A program made the translations under genes and the position numbers. 64,000 bases of DNA from Platerodrilus igneus (Eukaryota; Arthropoda; Insecta; Coleoptera; Lycidae): the NCBI GenBank assembly GCA_036346225.1, contig JARFIW010001491.1:3782001-3846000 (forward strand), written 5' to 3'. The notes below the pieces were generated by a model, which was not told where the DNA came from, ran no database searches, and saw nothing but the letters and a program-made list of their open reading frames with translations. Positions within the stretch are counted from its first letter, which is position 1, and each line of letters begins with the position of its first letter. This document shows positions 24,633 to 35,208 of the stretch, piece by piece.

Positions 24633-24700
24633 CAGGGGGGGGTCAGGCGACCCCCATTGACCCCCTTTGTGGGCGGCCTAGCTAACCTAACCTAAATATA
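24633..24700 (+). repeat. hAT-like terminal repeat, orphan
   Basis: CAGGGGGGGGTCAGGCGACC followed by further G/C blocks has the CAGGGG start of hAT ends, but points away from the hAT gene at 21.4-23.7 kb and has no partner in view. Confidence 0.35.
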
Positions 24701-24829
24701 GAAGTTGACACATTTTCTGAGTTTTAATACAAAAATTATTATGTAAGTATAGTATTAAAACAAACATTTATTACTAACTTTAGGTAAAACTAAACTGTGG
24801 CAAAACAAAAAGATTCAAACTTATGATTT

Positions 24830-25740
24830 TAAAGAAGCGTTGGTACAGTATCAAACTGAATTAGTGAAACATCTTAGAAATGCGGTGAGTTCATCGACAC
24901 CATCAGGCTTGCACTTTTTAAATAACATATAATGTGACAAATAGTCTGGGTAGTTTTTCTTTCACCGATTGTAGTTTGGTAGAAACTGTTTAGCATGCCT
25001 CCATGCAGACTTGATTGCATTAGTATGAGTTCCAGTTGTAGGATCAACGAAAGTAACAGAAAAGTTGACTTTCAAGTGGCTATAGCCTTCTTCCCCAAGA
25101 TGATGATAGGTTTTCCATGAGTCGCTGATTATTGTAGTCTTGGGTTTGATCCAGTTTTTTATGATTGAAGTCAAAGTATCTCGGTTTCGTGTTTTCACCG
25201 GAACTAGAAAAAATTTTCCCAGATTCGCATTCTAAGTCACCAAACACCCACTGCCCTTCCACACGGTGGCCTCAAAAGTATTTACGCTTTCTGAATTTGT
25301 TTTTGTCAATTTCGACAGTTTTCCCAATGCCTTCAACCATTTCAGTTTTTTCCATTGACCATTCTTCTAGTACCTAGTACATAAATACAGAGAAATTAGA
25401 AAATAACATTTAAAATGCAACAAATGAGGAAAGAGCATACAAATTCCGTCCAATTATCCATAGTTTTATTCCCCAGTTCCAGTTCATTCATTATATGAGT
25501 TTGGGAGTAATTTTTGATAATCATATATGTAAGCATGAGTATTTTTTTCGAAAGAAAGCTTGCTATTGGAAAACCAGGACCCAGCTCTTACAGCAATTTC
25601 TTCTTGGCATTTTTTAATTTTCTTGCCTACTCGTGAAAGCTTTTGACATCTCCAACGGTTTTTGTCTCGGCTAATGATTCCAGTGCTTGCTAATTATTCC
25701 CACAATTTATATTCGACTTGAGTCAAGTCATGAAGTTTGA
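24830..25740 (-). pseudogene. Merlin (IS1016/ISXO2-like) transposase
   Basis: Motifs from right to left: RDKNRWRCQKLSRVGKK; GSWFSNSKLSFEKN; ALGKLSKLTKTN (eroded first-Asp region, normally EIDE); VEGQWVFGDLE; VKTRNRDTLTSIIKNWIKP; TTIISDSWKTYHHLGEEGY (second catalytic Asp); VDPTTGTHTNAIKSAWRHAK. In Merlin and IS1595 relatives the last motif normally carries an acidic residue after NTI; here it is Lys. Several stops and shifts are present. It is a dead copy of a small cut-and-paste DNA transposon; terminal repeats were not identified. Confidence 0.85.
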
Positions 25741-25769
25741 ATAAATTCTACTCGCCAAGGGTATAGTGG

Positions 25770-26685
25770 ACGACATTTTGACAAATGAGCTTTTTAAATA
25801 ATCCGAGATTCCTTGTTTGTTTTTATTTTTGAAATTTAATTTAAATTGTATGAAAAATATGAAGGAATAAGCCATGTTACCATACAATTTATATTGGAAA
25901 ATGGGATATGAAAATATGACCATTTTTAGAAACTTCGTGCGGCCATAGTGGTATTGCCTATTGCTTGTACTGAAAATAAATTGCATATTCGGAATCAGTA
26001 CAAAAACCCAAGCGATTGACACTAGTTTCAGTATCAGATTCTAGAAGGGGATATTCGACATTTGTTCCCAGAATATTTTAGTTCATGAAAAAAAAATTGA
26101 TTTTTATTTCATGAATATAGTAGTTAACACCTGTGGGTATTATGAAAGCATAGCTTACATTTATGATTTACAACTAGTGTCAACGTTGTTTAAATAAATA
26201 CGACCAATAAACACATAAAAATTAAGAGGGACAGTACAAACAGCTACAAACATTAATCTTCAAAGCACTAATAAAAAGCAAAAATCACCATATAGGTCTA
26301 TTCAAATGTAGCTATTAATTAAATGAAAATACAACAAGCAAGTATTCAACGATAATAGAATTTGTTGCTAGAACTCATTAAATTGATTGATATCTTAGCA
26401 TTCTACTAAAAGAAAAATATTATAAGGTATTGACTGGCAAGTAGATTACATTACAGCAACATCATTAACAACACTAAGATGATTTTCCAAAGATAATGAA
26501 ACATATTAAATTGTATAAATAAAAGTAGACCTTGTAGTTTCCGATAATATCAAAATATACTTAATTTAATTTAAAAATTGATAGCATAGGGATTCTATCA
26601 AATACGCATGTGTGTATTACACACATAAAAATGTTGTGTACTTAAGTAATAAACAGTAAGCACTAGATTTTATAAAGTTCAAGAA
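25770..26685. other. AT-rich non-coding stretch
   Basis: Lies between Merlin and dUTPase; no gene or repeat recognised. Confidence 0.4.
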
Positions 26686-26689
26686 CTTA

Positions 26690-26695
26690 TTTATT
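26690..26695 (-). terminator. Possible polyadenylation signal of dUTPase
   Basis: AATAAA on the minus strand begins 3 bp after the stop codon; if used it gives a very short 3' UTR. The position is unusual, and a later signal is possible. Confidence 0.35.
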
Positions 26696-26698
26696 CTC

Positions 26699-27248
26699 TT
26701 AATTGGTACCTGTAGAACCAAATCCACCTTCCCCCCTTTCAGTTTCTGACAAATCCTATAAATTGGATTAAATAAGTTATTATACTAAACTAAATTCACA
26801 TTCATACCTGTACTTCTTCAACATCGGGATAATAGATTTGTTCACAAATGAATTGTGCAATTCTGTCACCTTTATTTACAATAAAGGGAGTCTCGGAATG
26901 ATTAAACAGTATAACTTTCAAAAGCCCCCGGTAATCTTCATCTACAACACCAGCTACAAAGCAAAATAAAATTAACTTTTTTATAATACATGAATAATAT
27001 TACAAACCTCCCACATCGATGAAATTATTAGCAGCAAGACCAGAACGTGGAGCAATTCTTCCATAACATCCTTCTGGTAGTTGCACTTTTAGACCAGTAT
27101 CGATTATTTCTTTACCTCTAGGAGGAACTGTATACTCATAAGCACTTTTAAGGTCGTATCCTGCAGCTTTAGCAGATCCTTTTGTTGGGATAAACGCATC
27201 AGGTACTACTCGTGCAAAACGTATCACCCTATTTCTACTTACAGACAT
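26699..27248 (-). CDS. dUTPase: dUTP diphosphatase (dUTPase), three exons
   Basis: Exons 27248-27008, 26953-26808 and 26755-26699 encode about 147 residues, the usual trimeric dUTPase length. Introns of 54 and 52 bp have GT/AG ends; the first junction creates the conserved [13 protein letters not shown]. All five motifs are present: [34 protein letters not shown] with the catalytic Asp and following Tyr; [21 protein letters not shown]. The enzyme hydrolyses dUTP to dUMP and pyrophosphate, keeping uracil out of DNA and supplying dTMP synthesis. The start ATG at 27248 gives [14 protein letters not shown]; no mitochondrial leader is visible. A TTTCGCGC E2F-type site lies about 140 bp upstream. 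The frame is intact and looks functional. Confidence 0.96.
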
Positions 27249-27385
27249 GATATAGAGTTATTACTTATAAGATACAAATGTAGATAAAGTGAAAAATGTG
27301 CCCAACTTGCTAAAACTACTAACGTCTAAGAACAGTATAGTAAATGAGATTTTATATCGACGTCCTGCAACTGTAACCGCTTTAA

Positions 27386-27393
27386 GCGCGAAA
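27386..27393 (-). promoter_or_regulatory. E2F-type site upstream of dUTPase
   Basis: TTTCGCGC on the minus strand matches the E2F/DP consensus TTTSGCGC, about 140 bp upstream of the dUTPase ATG. dUTPase is an S-phase gene in animals, so E2F control is plausible. Confidence 0.55.
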
Positions 27394-27399
27394 TTTTTT

Positions 27400-28600
27400 T
27401 ATAGGACATAATATGTCTATCATATGTTAGGTTAAAGTTCAGTATGAATTTGGCGGGATTACCAATTTAAAAACTTTTTCCATGTTTCCTATGAGTATAA
27501 TTTCGAACTATAATTGCAAGCTTTGATTCGATCATTACATAAAGTCAATTTTAAAAGAGAATAAGTCCTAAAATTTATATAAATATATTTTTATTAGTTT
27601 GGAAAGAAGTTTATGATGTCATCAGTGTATTTTTTGGTGGTGTTTAAGATATAGTATTTCGTGTACATAAATTGTTACGATACTTGTACGTACTGTTCAG
27701 CACGAATATTGAACTACTTACTTATTGGTTATTATAAGCGTCCTCTAGGCCCATTTCAACAGCAATTGTCGGATGGTGATATGAAACTAAGTGAAGCCAT
27801 GCATCGAAAGCTCCACTGTATTGTTGCTAATCAGAAGAAAACTAAACTTTTTTTTTAAAATTGAACACGTGGATTTATTAATCGATAAAAAATATTGTAT
27901 TACACATACAGCAAAAAAATATTATCATACTTGGGCTACTTTACAATATTGCGTCAAAAATAAAATACAAATAAGTTTTGCCTACCTTTTAAAAATTTTC
28001 TAATAAAGTGATTTTACCTACACATTCATTCCTATAACTATCCATATTTACCTACCGAATGGAATAACTTAATTTGCTGTTAGAATGATTCGATTAAACA
28101 ATAGCCTGTAACAATTTTTTAAGAAGGAAAATTACTGGTTGCAAACGAATTAGAAATCTACCGAAAGAAGCGAAAGAAAAAAAATGAAAAAGTCTGTCCA
28201 GACTACTTATTTACAAAATTAGGTCGATCATCAATTTTTAATAAGTCCTTGGTCCAATATGAAAAACAACAAACTCGTTATTTTTAATTTGATTCAATCA
28301 CACGGTTAAGTTTAACATTTCGTATCCACATTCTTGCAGAATGCAATTCAGCTGTTATGAAACCTAATTTGTAAAGTCACAAATAACAATGTAATCTTTC
28401 AAAAGCCCGTATAAACATCTTATGATTCAGGAAATACCTCATAGTTTCCAACTTGTTGCATACACACAGCTATAACTCCATTCTGAACGGACCTGCACCT
28501 TGAATAAGTTCTAAAATATTAGAACGGGTAGAATCGCCCGCGTGTTTCCGTGAGCTAAAAAGCAGAACTATAGGTTTAACCAAAATAGTGGGGTCATTAG
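27400..28600. other. Non-coding or unrecognised stretch
   Basis: Short overlapping plus-strand frames at 27661-28003 (one ends in SEAMHRKLHCIVANQ) show no recognisable domain. Otherwise AT-rich. Confidence 0.35.
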
Positions 28601-28619
28601 TGAGAAATCAAATTAAGAC

Positions 28620-31463
28620 AGGTCCCCGAAAGAGGGCAGCAGCTTTTTGGTACTTAGAGTGGCAGAGACCATAGGGGTTGGTATGGCATTCTAAGACACA
28701 CACTGCAATGTGGAAGGCAACGGGAAACTACCACATTACCTCCCAAGTACACAGCGTACTTAAATTGTAATTAACATGATATCTGGGGTAAAAAATTCCG
28801 GAGTTAAAATAGTCCCCCCATCCGGATCTCCGAGAGGGCGACTACTTCTGAGGATGTGATCCGCAAGTATAAAAAAAGATTCGTGAACATTCTGCGAGTC
28901 GAAGCGTGGAATGTCAGCAGTATGAAGCAAGTAGGTAAGCTAAAGAACCTGAAAATTGGAATGGAAAGGTTAGCAATAGACATAGTAGGGATCAGCAAAG
29001 TTCGCAGGCTAGAGGAGGGAAATTCTTGGAGAGGCGACTTCAGGGTAATTTATACAGGATCATAGGAAGGAAATTCAGGTGTGGGGATAGTTATGCGAAA
29101 AAATGACGACGTGTAGAAAACTACTTACAAAAGAACTAAATAGTACTCATGGTTAGATTAGAATCTAAACTGGTAAATACAGTAATAATACAAGCATACA
29201 TGCCTACCTCTAGCTACAATGAGGAAGAGGTAGAGGCGATTTACAAAAATATCGAAGACATACTAAGATACGTAAAAGGATATGAAAATTTAATAATGAC
29301 GGGAGATTTTAATGCAGTGGTAGGTGAGGGTAGGGAAGGAGCGGTAGTAGGTTTAGGTACGAGAAATGACAGGGAAAGGCTGGTAGAATTTTGCGACAAG
29401 AACAATTTAACCATCACAAACATATTATTTCAACATCATGCTAGAAGACGATACACGCGGAAGATGCCAGGAGATATAGAAAGATAACAATACATTACAT
29501 TATTGTTAGACAACGGTATAGGAATCGAGTAAAAGACTGTAGAAGCTACCCAGAAGCACATATAGACACTGACCACAACATGAAAGCCGCTCTTAAATTT
29601 AAAAATTTGAAAAAAAGAAACGAAAAAAGGTACTCTGATTTTGAGAAGCTAAAAGATAAAGATATCCACGAATGATTTGAAAAAAGTCAAATGAATTGCT
29701 GAAAGATATCGGGAAAATTTCTGATACTATGGAAGTAGAAACAGAATGGAATAACATCAAATCCAGCTTAGACATGGCTGCCAGAGATATTCTGGGGTAT
29801 ACACAAAAAGCAAATAAGAAACCATGAATAATAAAGGATATCCTGAATTTAATAGAAGAAAGAAGAACATACAAAAATAGATCAGACGAAACAGGAAAAA
29901 AAATACAAAGTTATAAAATGGGAAATTATTCGCAAATGCAGGAAAGCTAAAGAACAATGGACTGATGAAAAGTGCAAAGAGGTACGAACTAAGATGGAAA
30001 TAGGAAAGGCAGACGAAGCATACAAACTAATTAGAATGAATTTTAGGGATATAAAACCGTATAGTAAAAATATAAAAGACGCAGTTGGAAACGTCATTAT
30101 AGAAAATATAGAGAAAGTGGCAAGATTATATATTATATACAGGAGAGGAACTAACAGCAATAAAACTGGAATCAGACAGAAAATGATGACTTGGGATATC
30201 TTACACTTCAAGATGAGTTTGAATTAGCATTACAGAGTCTGAAAAATGGCAAGGCACCGGGTACAGATAAGGTGCAAGCAGAACTGTAAAAGCCCCTGGA
30301 CAAGCAGTAACAAAACGTCTCTTCCAACTTGTAAGCTATGTGTATGAGACGGGCGAGATACCCAAAGATTTCAAACGTAACATCTTAGTAATTATATCAA
30401 AAAAGAGAGGTGCGGATAGATGTGAAAATTTTCGAACAGTAAGTTTGACAGCACACGTGTCAAAAATACTGACTAGAATTGTACAAGAACGAATGGAAAA
30501 AGGAGCTGAAGAAATACCAAAAGAAGATCAATTTGGGTTTAGGCGAAACAGGAGAACACGAGAGGCTATTTTAGCTCTGAAAGTGATAATGGAGAAGCAA
30601 TAGAAAAGGAGGAAAGCGTGTATATAGGGTTTGTAGATCTGGAAAAAGCATTCGATAATGTAAAATGGAAAAAAATGTTCAAAATACTCAAAAAGATTGG
30701 AATGAGTTTTAGGGATAGACGGATTATACACAGCTTATACTAAGAGCAAACAGCTGTAATAGAATTAGAGCAGGAACTTTGAGAAGTCAATATTAGGGAA
30801 GGGGTGAGACAGGGATATGCCTTATCCCCATTAATTTTTAACTTGTACATTGAAGAGGCAATGAATACTGTCAAATGCAGGAAGACATTTGGAATTACTG
30901 CGCAAGGGCAAAAGATTGATATGCTTAGATTTGCAGATGCTATATCGGCATTAGCATCTAGCAAAGAAGAGTTAGAAGCTGCTCTTAATGAAATGTAAAC
31001 AATTCTAACAGTGAGAATATAAACAAAAATAAAACTAAAGGTTTAATATGCAAGGGAGGAGAAAATAAATCAAAAACAAGAATACAAATAGGTAACGAGA
31101 ACTTACAAAAGGTTAAGGATTTCTGGTACCTAGGAAGCCAAATAACACAAGATGGGAAAAGCACAATAATTATAAAACAGAGACTAGCACAAGGTCGTGC
31201 TACATTTAACAAAAAAAAAGCAATTACTGTGTTCAATGACAACAAACATAGAGACAAGGAAAGGTATGCTTAAAACATATCTGTAGAGCACAGCACTACG
31301 GCTGTGAAACCTGGACAGTAGGAGAAGCGGAGAAGTAAAAGGTAGAAGCCTTTGAAATGTGGTGCTATAGACGTATGATGAAGATATCATGGACAGATAA
31401 AGTGACGAACAAAGAGGTACTAAAAACGGCAGGGAAAGAAGGAAATATGTGGAAAATAGCTCG
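28620..31463 (+). pseudogene. RTE-like LINE (APE endonuclease + RT), 3'-truncated
   Basis: The 5' part has the common LINE leader words GGCAACGGGAAACTACCAC (28710). The endonuclease follows: VEAWNVSSMKQVGKLKN (28888), LAIDIVGISKVRRLEEG, then VIIQAYMPTSSYNEEE, MTGDFNAVVGEG and GLGTRNDRERLVEFC (29150-29490), the AP-endonuclease fold of craniofacial-development-protein-2-like LINEs. RT blocks: KAPGTDKVQAEL (30245), ISKKRGADRCENFRTVSLTA (30390), EDQFGFRRNRRTREAI, a VDLEKAF-type block near 30635, GVRQGYALSPLIFNLYIEEA (30800). The YADD region reads RFADAISALASSKEE, so the second Asp is lost. Multiple stops. It stops abruptly at about 31463, where element 1 begins. The missing 3' part is represented by units at 38.9-47.9 kb. 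Confidence 0.82.
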
Positions 31464-31465
31464 GT

Positions 31466-31980
31466 TAAATCGCATTTTTGTGCAAAGGTCCAATAATCTA
31501 TAGTGTTCTGCATACTGCCTAATTTTATTGGTAGTATACCGGGGTTGTTCTTTATGTCTTCAATTATAATTTCTGTGTCCGTTCTACCTGGGTGGAGGTT
31601 GACGGTAAGGGTGATGATTGTCCATCTGAAAGTACAGGGTGTCTTAAATTCTTGAGGTGAACATATTTTGTTGTCTTGGCGTCGTCTATTGCGGCTACGT
31701 TTTTGTCGGAAATTCGTTTGATTTTAAAGGGGTCTAAATTTCTCGGTGCCGTTTTGTGTCTTTTATTTTGGTAATTTTTCTCGAATACGGTTTGTCCTTT
31801 GGAAAATTTGTTTATATCCGTGTTTTTATTACGGGTCGCGGTAATGCGTTCTTTATCGTTATCTAACTTATCCTTTACTTTGTCATAAGTTATTTTTAGT
31901 TTCTCTTTATGATCTTTGGCGTATTGCTGATAGATTTCCTTGTTATAATGTATATCATACGGGTTGCGTGAATTTGAGTG
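31466..31980 (-). pseudogene. Integrase C-terminus and truncated env start of element 1
   Basis: Past the stop at 31981 similarity to integrase continues in frame: RNPYDIHYNKEIYQQYAKDH, then GQTVFEKNYQNKRHKTAPRN and VHLKNLRHP (about 31620). Shortly after, LPIKLGSMQNTIDYWTF near 31530-31490 has the look of an errantivirus env N-terminus. It is cut at the junction with the LINE. Confidence 0.65.
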
Positions 31981-34566
31981 TCATAGGGTTAGTTCTAAGG
32001 GTGTAAAATTTGTCGATGAATGAATGGTGTTATTATACGCGATTAATGCGTATGACATTAAGTTAGTTATTTGTTCTTTCTTGTAATTTATTCTTAATAA
32101 TCTGATCTGTTCTAATAGGATTGAATGTAGTCTTTCGATTAGTCCGTTGGATTCAGGGTGGTTTTCAGTTATAAAATGAATTTTTATTTTGTGTAATTCC
32201 AAAGTGTTTTGAATTGTTTCGTTTTTGAATTCGCTTCCGTTGTCTAACGTTATTGTTTCGGGTGTTCCGTAAAATGTAAAATAGTGTAGAAATCCTTGAG
32301 TTACGTCTATACTATTTTTAGAAGGGATTGGTGTTGCTTGGCCTATTTTCGTAAATGCGTCCACGATTGTTAGGTAACTTTGTGCTTCTACTACTAGAGT
32401 ATCTGCATGTAATTTTTGAAAAGGTTTGTCTGGTGTTTTAGTCAACATTAAGGGTATCTTTGGGGGTTTTCTGTCATATTTGATTTTATCACATAATTCA
32501 CACTGATTGATAAAGTCTGTAGTTAATTCTTTCATGTCCTTGAAATAGTAACGTCTCATGATTTGCTTTAGGGTCTCGTTTATTCCTCGATGGTTGGTCT
32601 TTCCTTCGTATTGGTTTTTTATCACGTCATTTATTTCGTCAGGGTCGTCTAATGTTATTAATTTTCTTGTGCATCTTATAAGTTCGGGGCCAGAATTTTT
32701 GAATAGTTTAACATATATTTCTGAAAATCGTTTGTACAAGTTTTCCGTGTTAAAATAAAAGTAAAATCGTTTTTTCTCGGGGGTGTATTCCTTTAGAATT
32801 TTAATTATCTGTGATTCATTGTCGTCTTTGGTTATTTGAACTTGGTAAATTTTCTTATTATCCACTTTCGTGTATTTTACAGGGTTGGGGTTGTTTAAAA
32901 CTTCTGTGATTATAAATTGATTAGGCTTCATGTCTATCGCTTCGTTTAAAATTTTAACTGCGGTTTCCGGTTCGTCATTTTGTGTGGAATGTATGGTTTC
33001 CATTTCTTCTGGGTCTTCTCTAATTTCGGTTTCGTCTACGTTTCCTATTACTGATTCGGTTTCTAGTGCGTTAAGTTGGATTCTACTTAAAGCGTCTGCG
33101 TTATTGTTGTAAATTCCCTTTTTGTATATGATCTCATAGTCATATTCTTCTAGTCTGATTCTCCATCTTTGTAATTTCGAGATAGGTTTTTTGAGTTTGC
33201 ATAGCCATACTAATGGTCTATGATCGGTGTATATATAAAATTTTCGTCGGTATAGGTACGGTGTAAAATACTTTGTTGCCCAAATTATGGCTAACAATTC
33301 TTTCTCTATCGTACTGTATCGTTGCTCTGTTTCGTTGAGGGTTCTGGATGCGTAACTGATGGGTTTATCGTTACCTACTGTTCCTTGGCTTAATACTGCG
33401 CCTAAGGCTACATTTGATGCGTCCGTTGTTAATACGAATGGTTTCGAAAAGTCGGGGTATTCTAATACGGGGTGATTTGTTAATATGCTTTTGATTTTGT
33501 CTACTGCTTTGATAAATTCTGGGGTATGTACAATTTTGTTTCCCTTTTTTAAACAATTGTTTAGGGGCTTTGTTATTTGAGCATAACCTTTAATAAATTT
33601 ACGGTAATAACCGCTAAGGCCTAAAAATCCTTTTATCTCTTTATTCGTTTTCGGTATGGGGTAATTTAATACAGCGTTTGTTTTATCGGGGATCGGCATC
33701 ACTCCTTGGGGTGTTATTATGTGTCCTAAAAATGCTACTTCTTTCTGTAGAAATTCGCTTTTATCTAGTTGTACTTTAAATTGTGCGGTTCTTAATCTTT
33801 CGAACACTTCTCGTAATCTTTCAATGTGCTCCACTAATGATGTTGAATACACTATTATATCATCTAGGTACACAAGGCATTTTTCGTTGTGTATCCCTCG
33901 TAGTATGTTGTCCATTACTCGTTGAAAAGTTGCGGGTGCGTTCTTCAGTTCAAATGGCATCCGTTTATATTCATAATGTCCTCTAGGTGTGCTAAAGGCT
34001 GTCTTTTGTGTATCTCCTTCTTCCATTTCCACTTGATGGTATCCTGATGCTAAGTCTAGCGTCGACAAATATTGGCACTTGCCTAACTTATCTAAAATCT
34101 CCGTTATATTCGGTAACGGGTATTTATCGTCTACCGTTTTTTCGTTTAATTTGCGGTAATTTATTACCATTCTGTATTTCCGTTTTCCAGATATGTCCAG
34201 TTTCTTCGGTACTATTAATACGGGGCTGCTCCATGGTGAATTGGAGTGTTGTATGATATCTTGATCTAATAGATCGGCTACTTGTCTGTCAGCTTCTTCC
34301 TGACTTGCCTGGGGTAATCTGTATGCTTTGGTGAATATCGGTTTGTTATCTGTTAGCTCAATGTTGTGCTTAACTGTATTTGTAAAGGTTAGGGGTATTC
34401 CTTCGCAATGGAATATGTCGCGGTACTCGTAACATAATTTTTGTATTGCTTTCTGCTCCTCGTGATTTATGTCGTGGTTAAATCGGATATTATTTAAATT
34501 TTGTCTTAACATTTCGTCGTTTTCTACGGGGTTGTAATTTTCGTTTAAGTTTTCGTTTATTTCCAT
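31981..34566 (-). CDS. pol (RT-RNase H-integrase) of element 1, 861-codon open frame
   Basis: A single uninterrupted frame of 861 codons. RT lies at residues ~60-260: QHSNSPWSSPVLIVPKK, STLDLASGYHQVEM with catalytic Asp, MPFELKNAPATFQRVM, CLVYLDDIIVYS. RNase H follows with [17 protein letters not shown] and [16 protein letters not shown], then the integrase zinc finger (HRGIN ... CELCDKIKY) and the DDE core LHADTLVV, TLDNGSEFKNET, ENHPESNGLIERLH. All catalytic residues are visible. The frame ends at TGA (31981) inside the integrase C-terminal domain, where element 2 has a sense codon, so the integrase tail is lost. The translation start is uncertain because pol is normally made by frameshifting from gag; upstream coding continues to the protease across a TGA near 34765. 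It is unusually intact for this window, suggesting a young insertion. Confidence 0.9.
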   Translation of the reverse strand: MEINENLNENYNPVENDEMLRQNLNNIRFNHDINHEEQKAIQKLCYEYRDIFHCEGIPLTFTNTVKHNIELTDNKPIFTKAYRLPQASQEEADRQVADLLDQDIIQHSNSPWSSPVLIVPKKLDISGKRKYRMVINYRKLNEKTVDDKYPLPNITEILDKLGKCQYLSTLDLASGYHQVEMEEGDTQKTAFSTPRGHYEYKRMPFELKNAPATFQRVMDNILRGIHNEKCLVYLDDIIVYSTSLVEHIERLREVFERLRTAQFKVQLDKSEFLQKEVAFLGHIITPQGVMPIPDKTNAVLNYPIPKTNKEIKGFLGLSGYYRKFIKGYAQITKPLNNCLKKGNKIVHTPEFIKAVDKIKSILTNHPVLEYPDFSKPFVLTTDASNVALGAVLSQGTVGNDKPISYASRTLNETEQRYSTIEKELLAIIWATKYFTPYLYRRKFYIYTDHRPLVWLCKLKKPISKLQRWRIRLEEYDYEIIYKKGIYNNNADALSRIQLNALETESVIGNVDETEIREDPEEMETIHSTQNDEPETAVKILNEAIDMKPNQFIITEVLNNPNPVKYTKVDNKKIYQVQITKDDNESQIIKILKEYTPEKKRFYFYFNTENLYKRFSEIYVKLFKNSGPELIRCTRKLITLDDPDEINDVIKNQYEGKTNHRGINETLKQIMRRYYFKDMKELTTDFINQCELCDKIKYDRKPPKIPLMLTKTPDKPFQKLHADTLVVEAQSYLTIVDAFTKIGQATPIPSKNSIDVTQGFLHYFTFYGTPETITLDNGSEFKNETIQNTLELHKIKIHFITENHPESNGLIERLHSILLEQIRLLRINYKKEQITNLMSYALIAYNNTIHSSTNFTPLELTL

Positions 34567-34784
34567 TTCATTAAAATTTAATTCTTCTACGTTAATCGGG
34601 TTTGTTAAGGATAGTTCTACGGGGTAATCATTTGAGTTTAATATGGTCGTTGTGGCGTAGTTGTCTTTGATTTTTACTAATGCGGTTGGGGTTTCTACTC
34701 CTTGTTGAAAAGTTATGTGGTTTATTATTCCTAAGTTATTATTTGAATTTACGGGGATTCATATCTTTTCTTCTGTTCGGGGTT

Positions 34785-35180
34785 CTAATGTATATTTTCG
34801 TCAATTTGGGTGTTTTGATATTTGATGGGGATTCGTCCATATTTGGTTCTTAATAATCGGTTTTTAATATCTATGTTGGCTCCTAATTTTCTTAGAAGGT
34901 TCATTCCTAATAGTGCGTCATATTTGTCGTTAAATTCAAATATGCAGAATTTGTGTTTCATCTTTACGTTAAAGGTTTTTGGTAAAGGTATGTTTGCTAC
35001 AAATTGATGCAGGGTTGTTTGATGGGCGGTTTTAATTTTGAAGGGTTCTCTTTCTACATAGTTTAGATAATGTTTTTTTACTGTTCGCGGGCTTATTAAT
35101 GTTTTTGAAGATCCGGTATCGATTAGTAATTTAAATTCAGCGTGGGGTATTTCGATATAGGGTAGTACAAGGTGATTCAT
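34785..35180 (-). CDS. Retroviral-type aspartic protease of element 1
   Basis: 131-codon frame with LLIDTGSSKTLISPRTV near its start: DTGS is the aspartic protease active site. ALLGMNLLRKLGANID downstream is the second conserved block (normally ILGxDLL). It overlaps no other gene and is separated from the 861-codon pol frame by about 220 bp that continue the same protein apart from one TGA. The protein would process Gag-Pol. Confidence 0.85.
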   Translation of the reverse strand: MNHLVLPYIEIPHAEFKLLIDTGSSKTLISPRTVKKHYLNYVEREPFKIKTAHQTTLHQFVANIPLPKTFNVKMKHKFCIFEFNDKYDALLGMNLLRKLGANIDIKNRLLRTKYGRIPIKYQNTQIDENIH

Positions 35181-35208
35181 TTTATTTAGATTTATTACGT
35201 TTGGTCGT

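Noticed and set aside
24680..24700. CCTAACCTAAAT as telomeric TTAGG repeat
   Set aside because: Only about two units; too short to mean telomere-derived DNA.
29599..31513. Hydrophobic minus-strand frames that look like membrane proteins
   Set aside because: They are complements of the A-rich LINE RT coding strand; only the first residues near 31513 belong to env of element 1.
33719..34256. Plus-strand frames over element 1 pol
   Set aside because: Shadows of the 861-codon minus frame.
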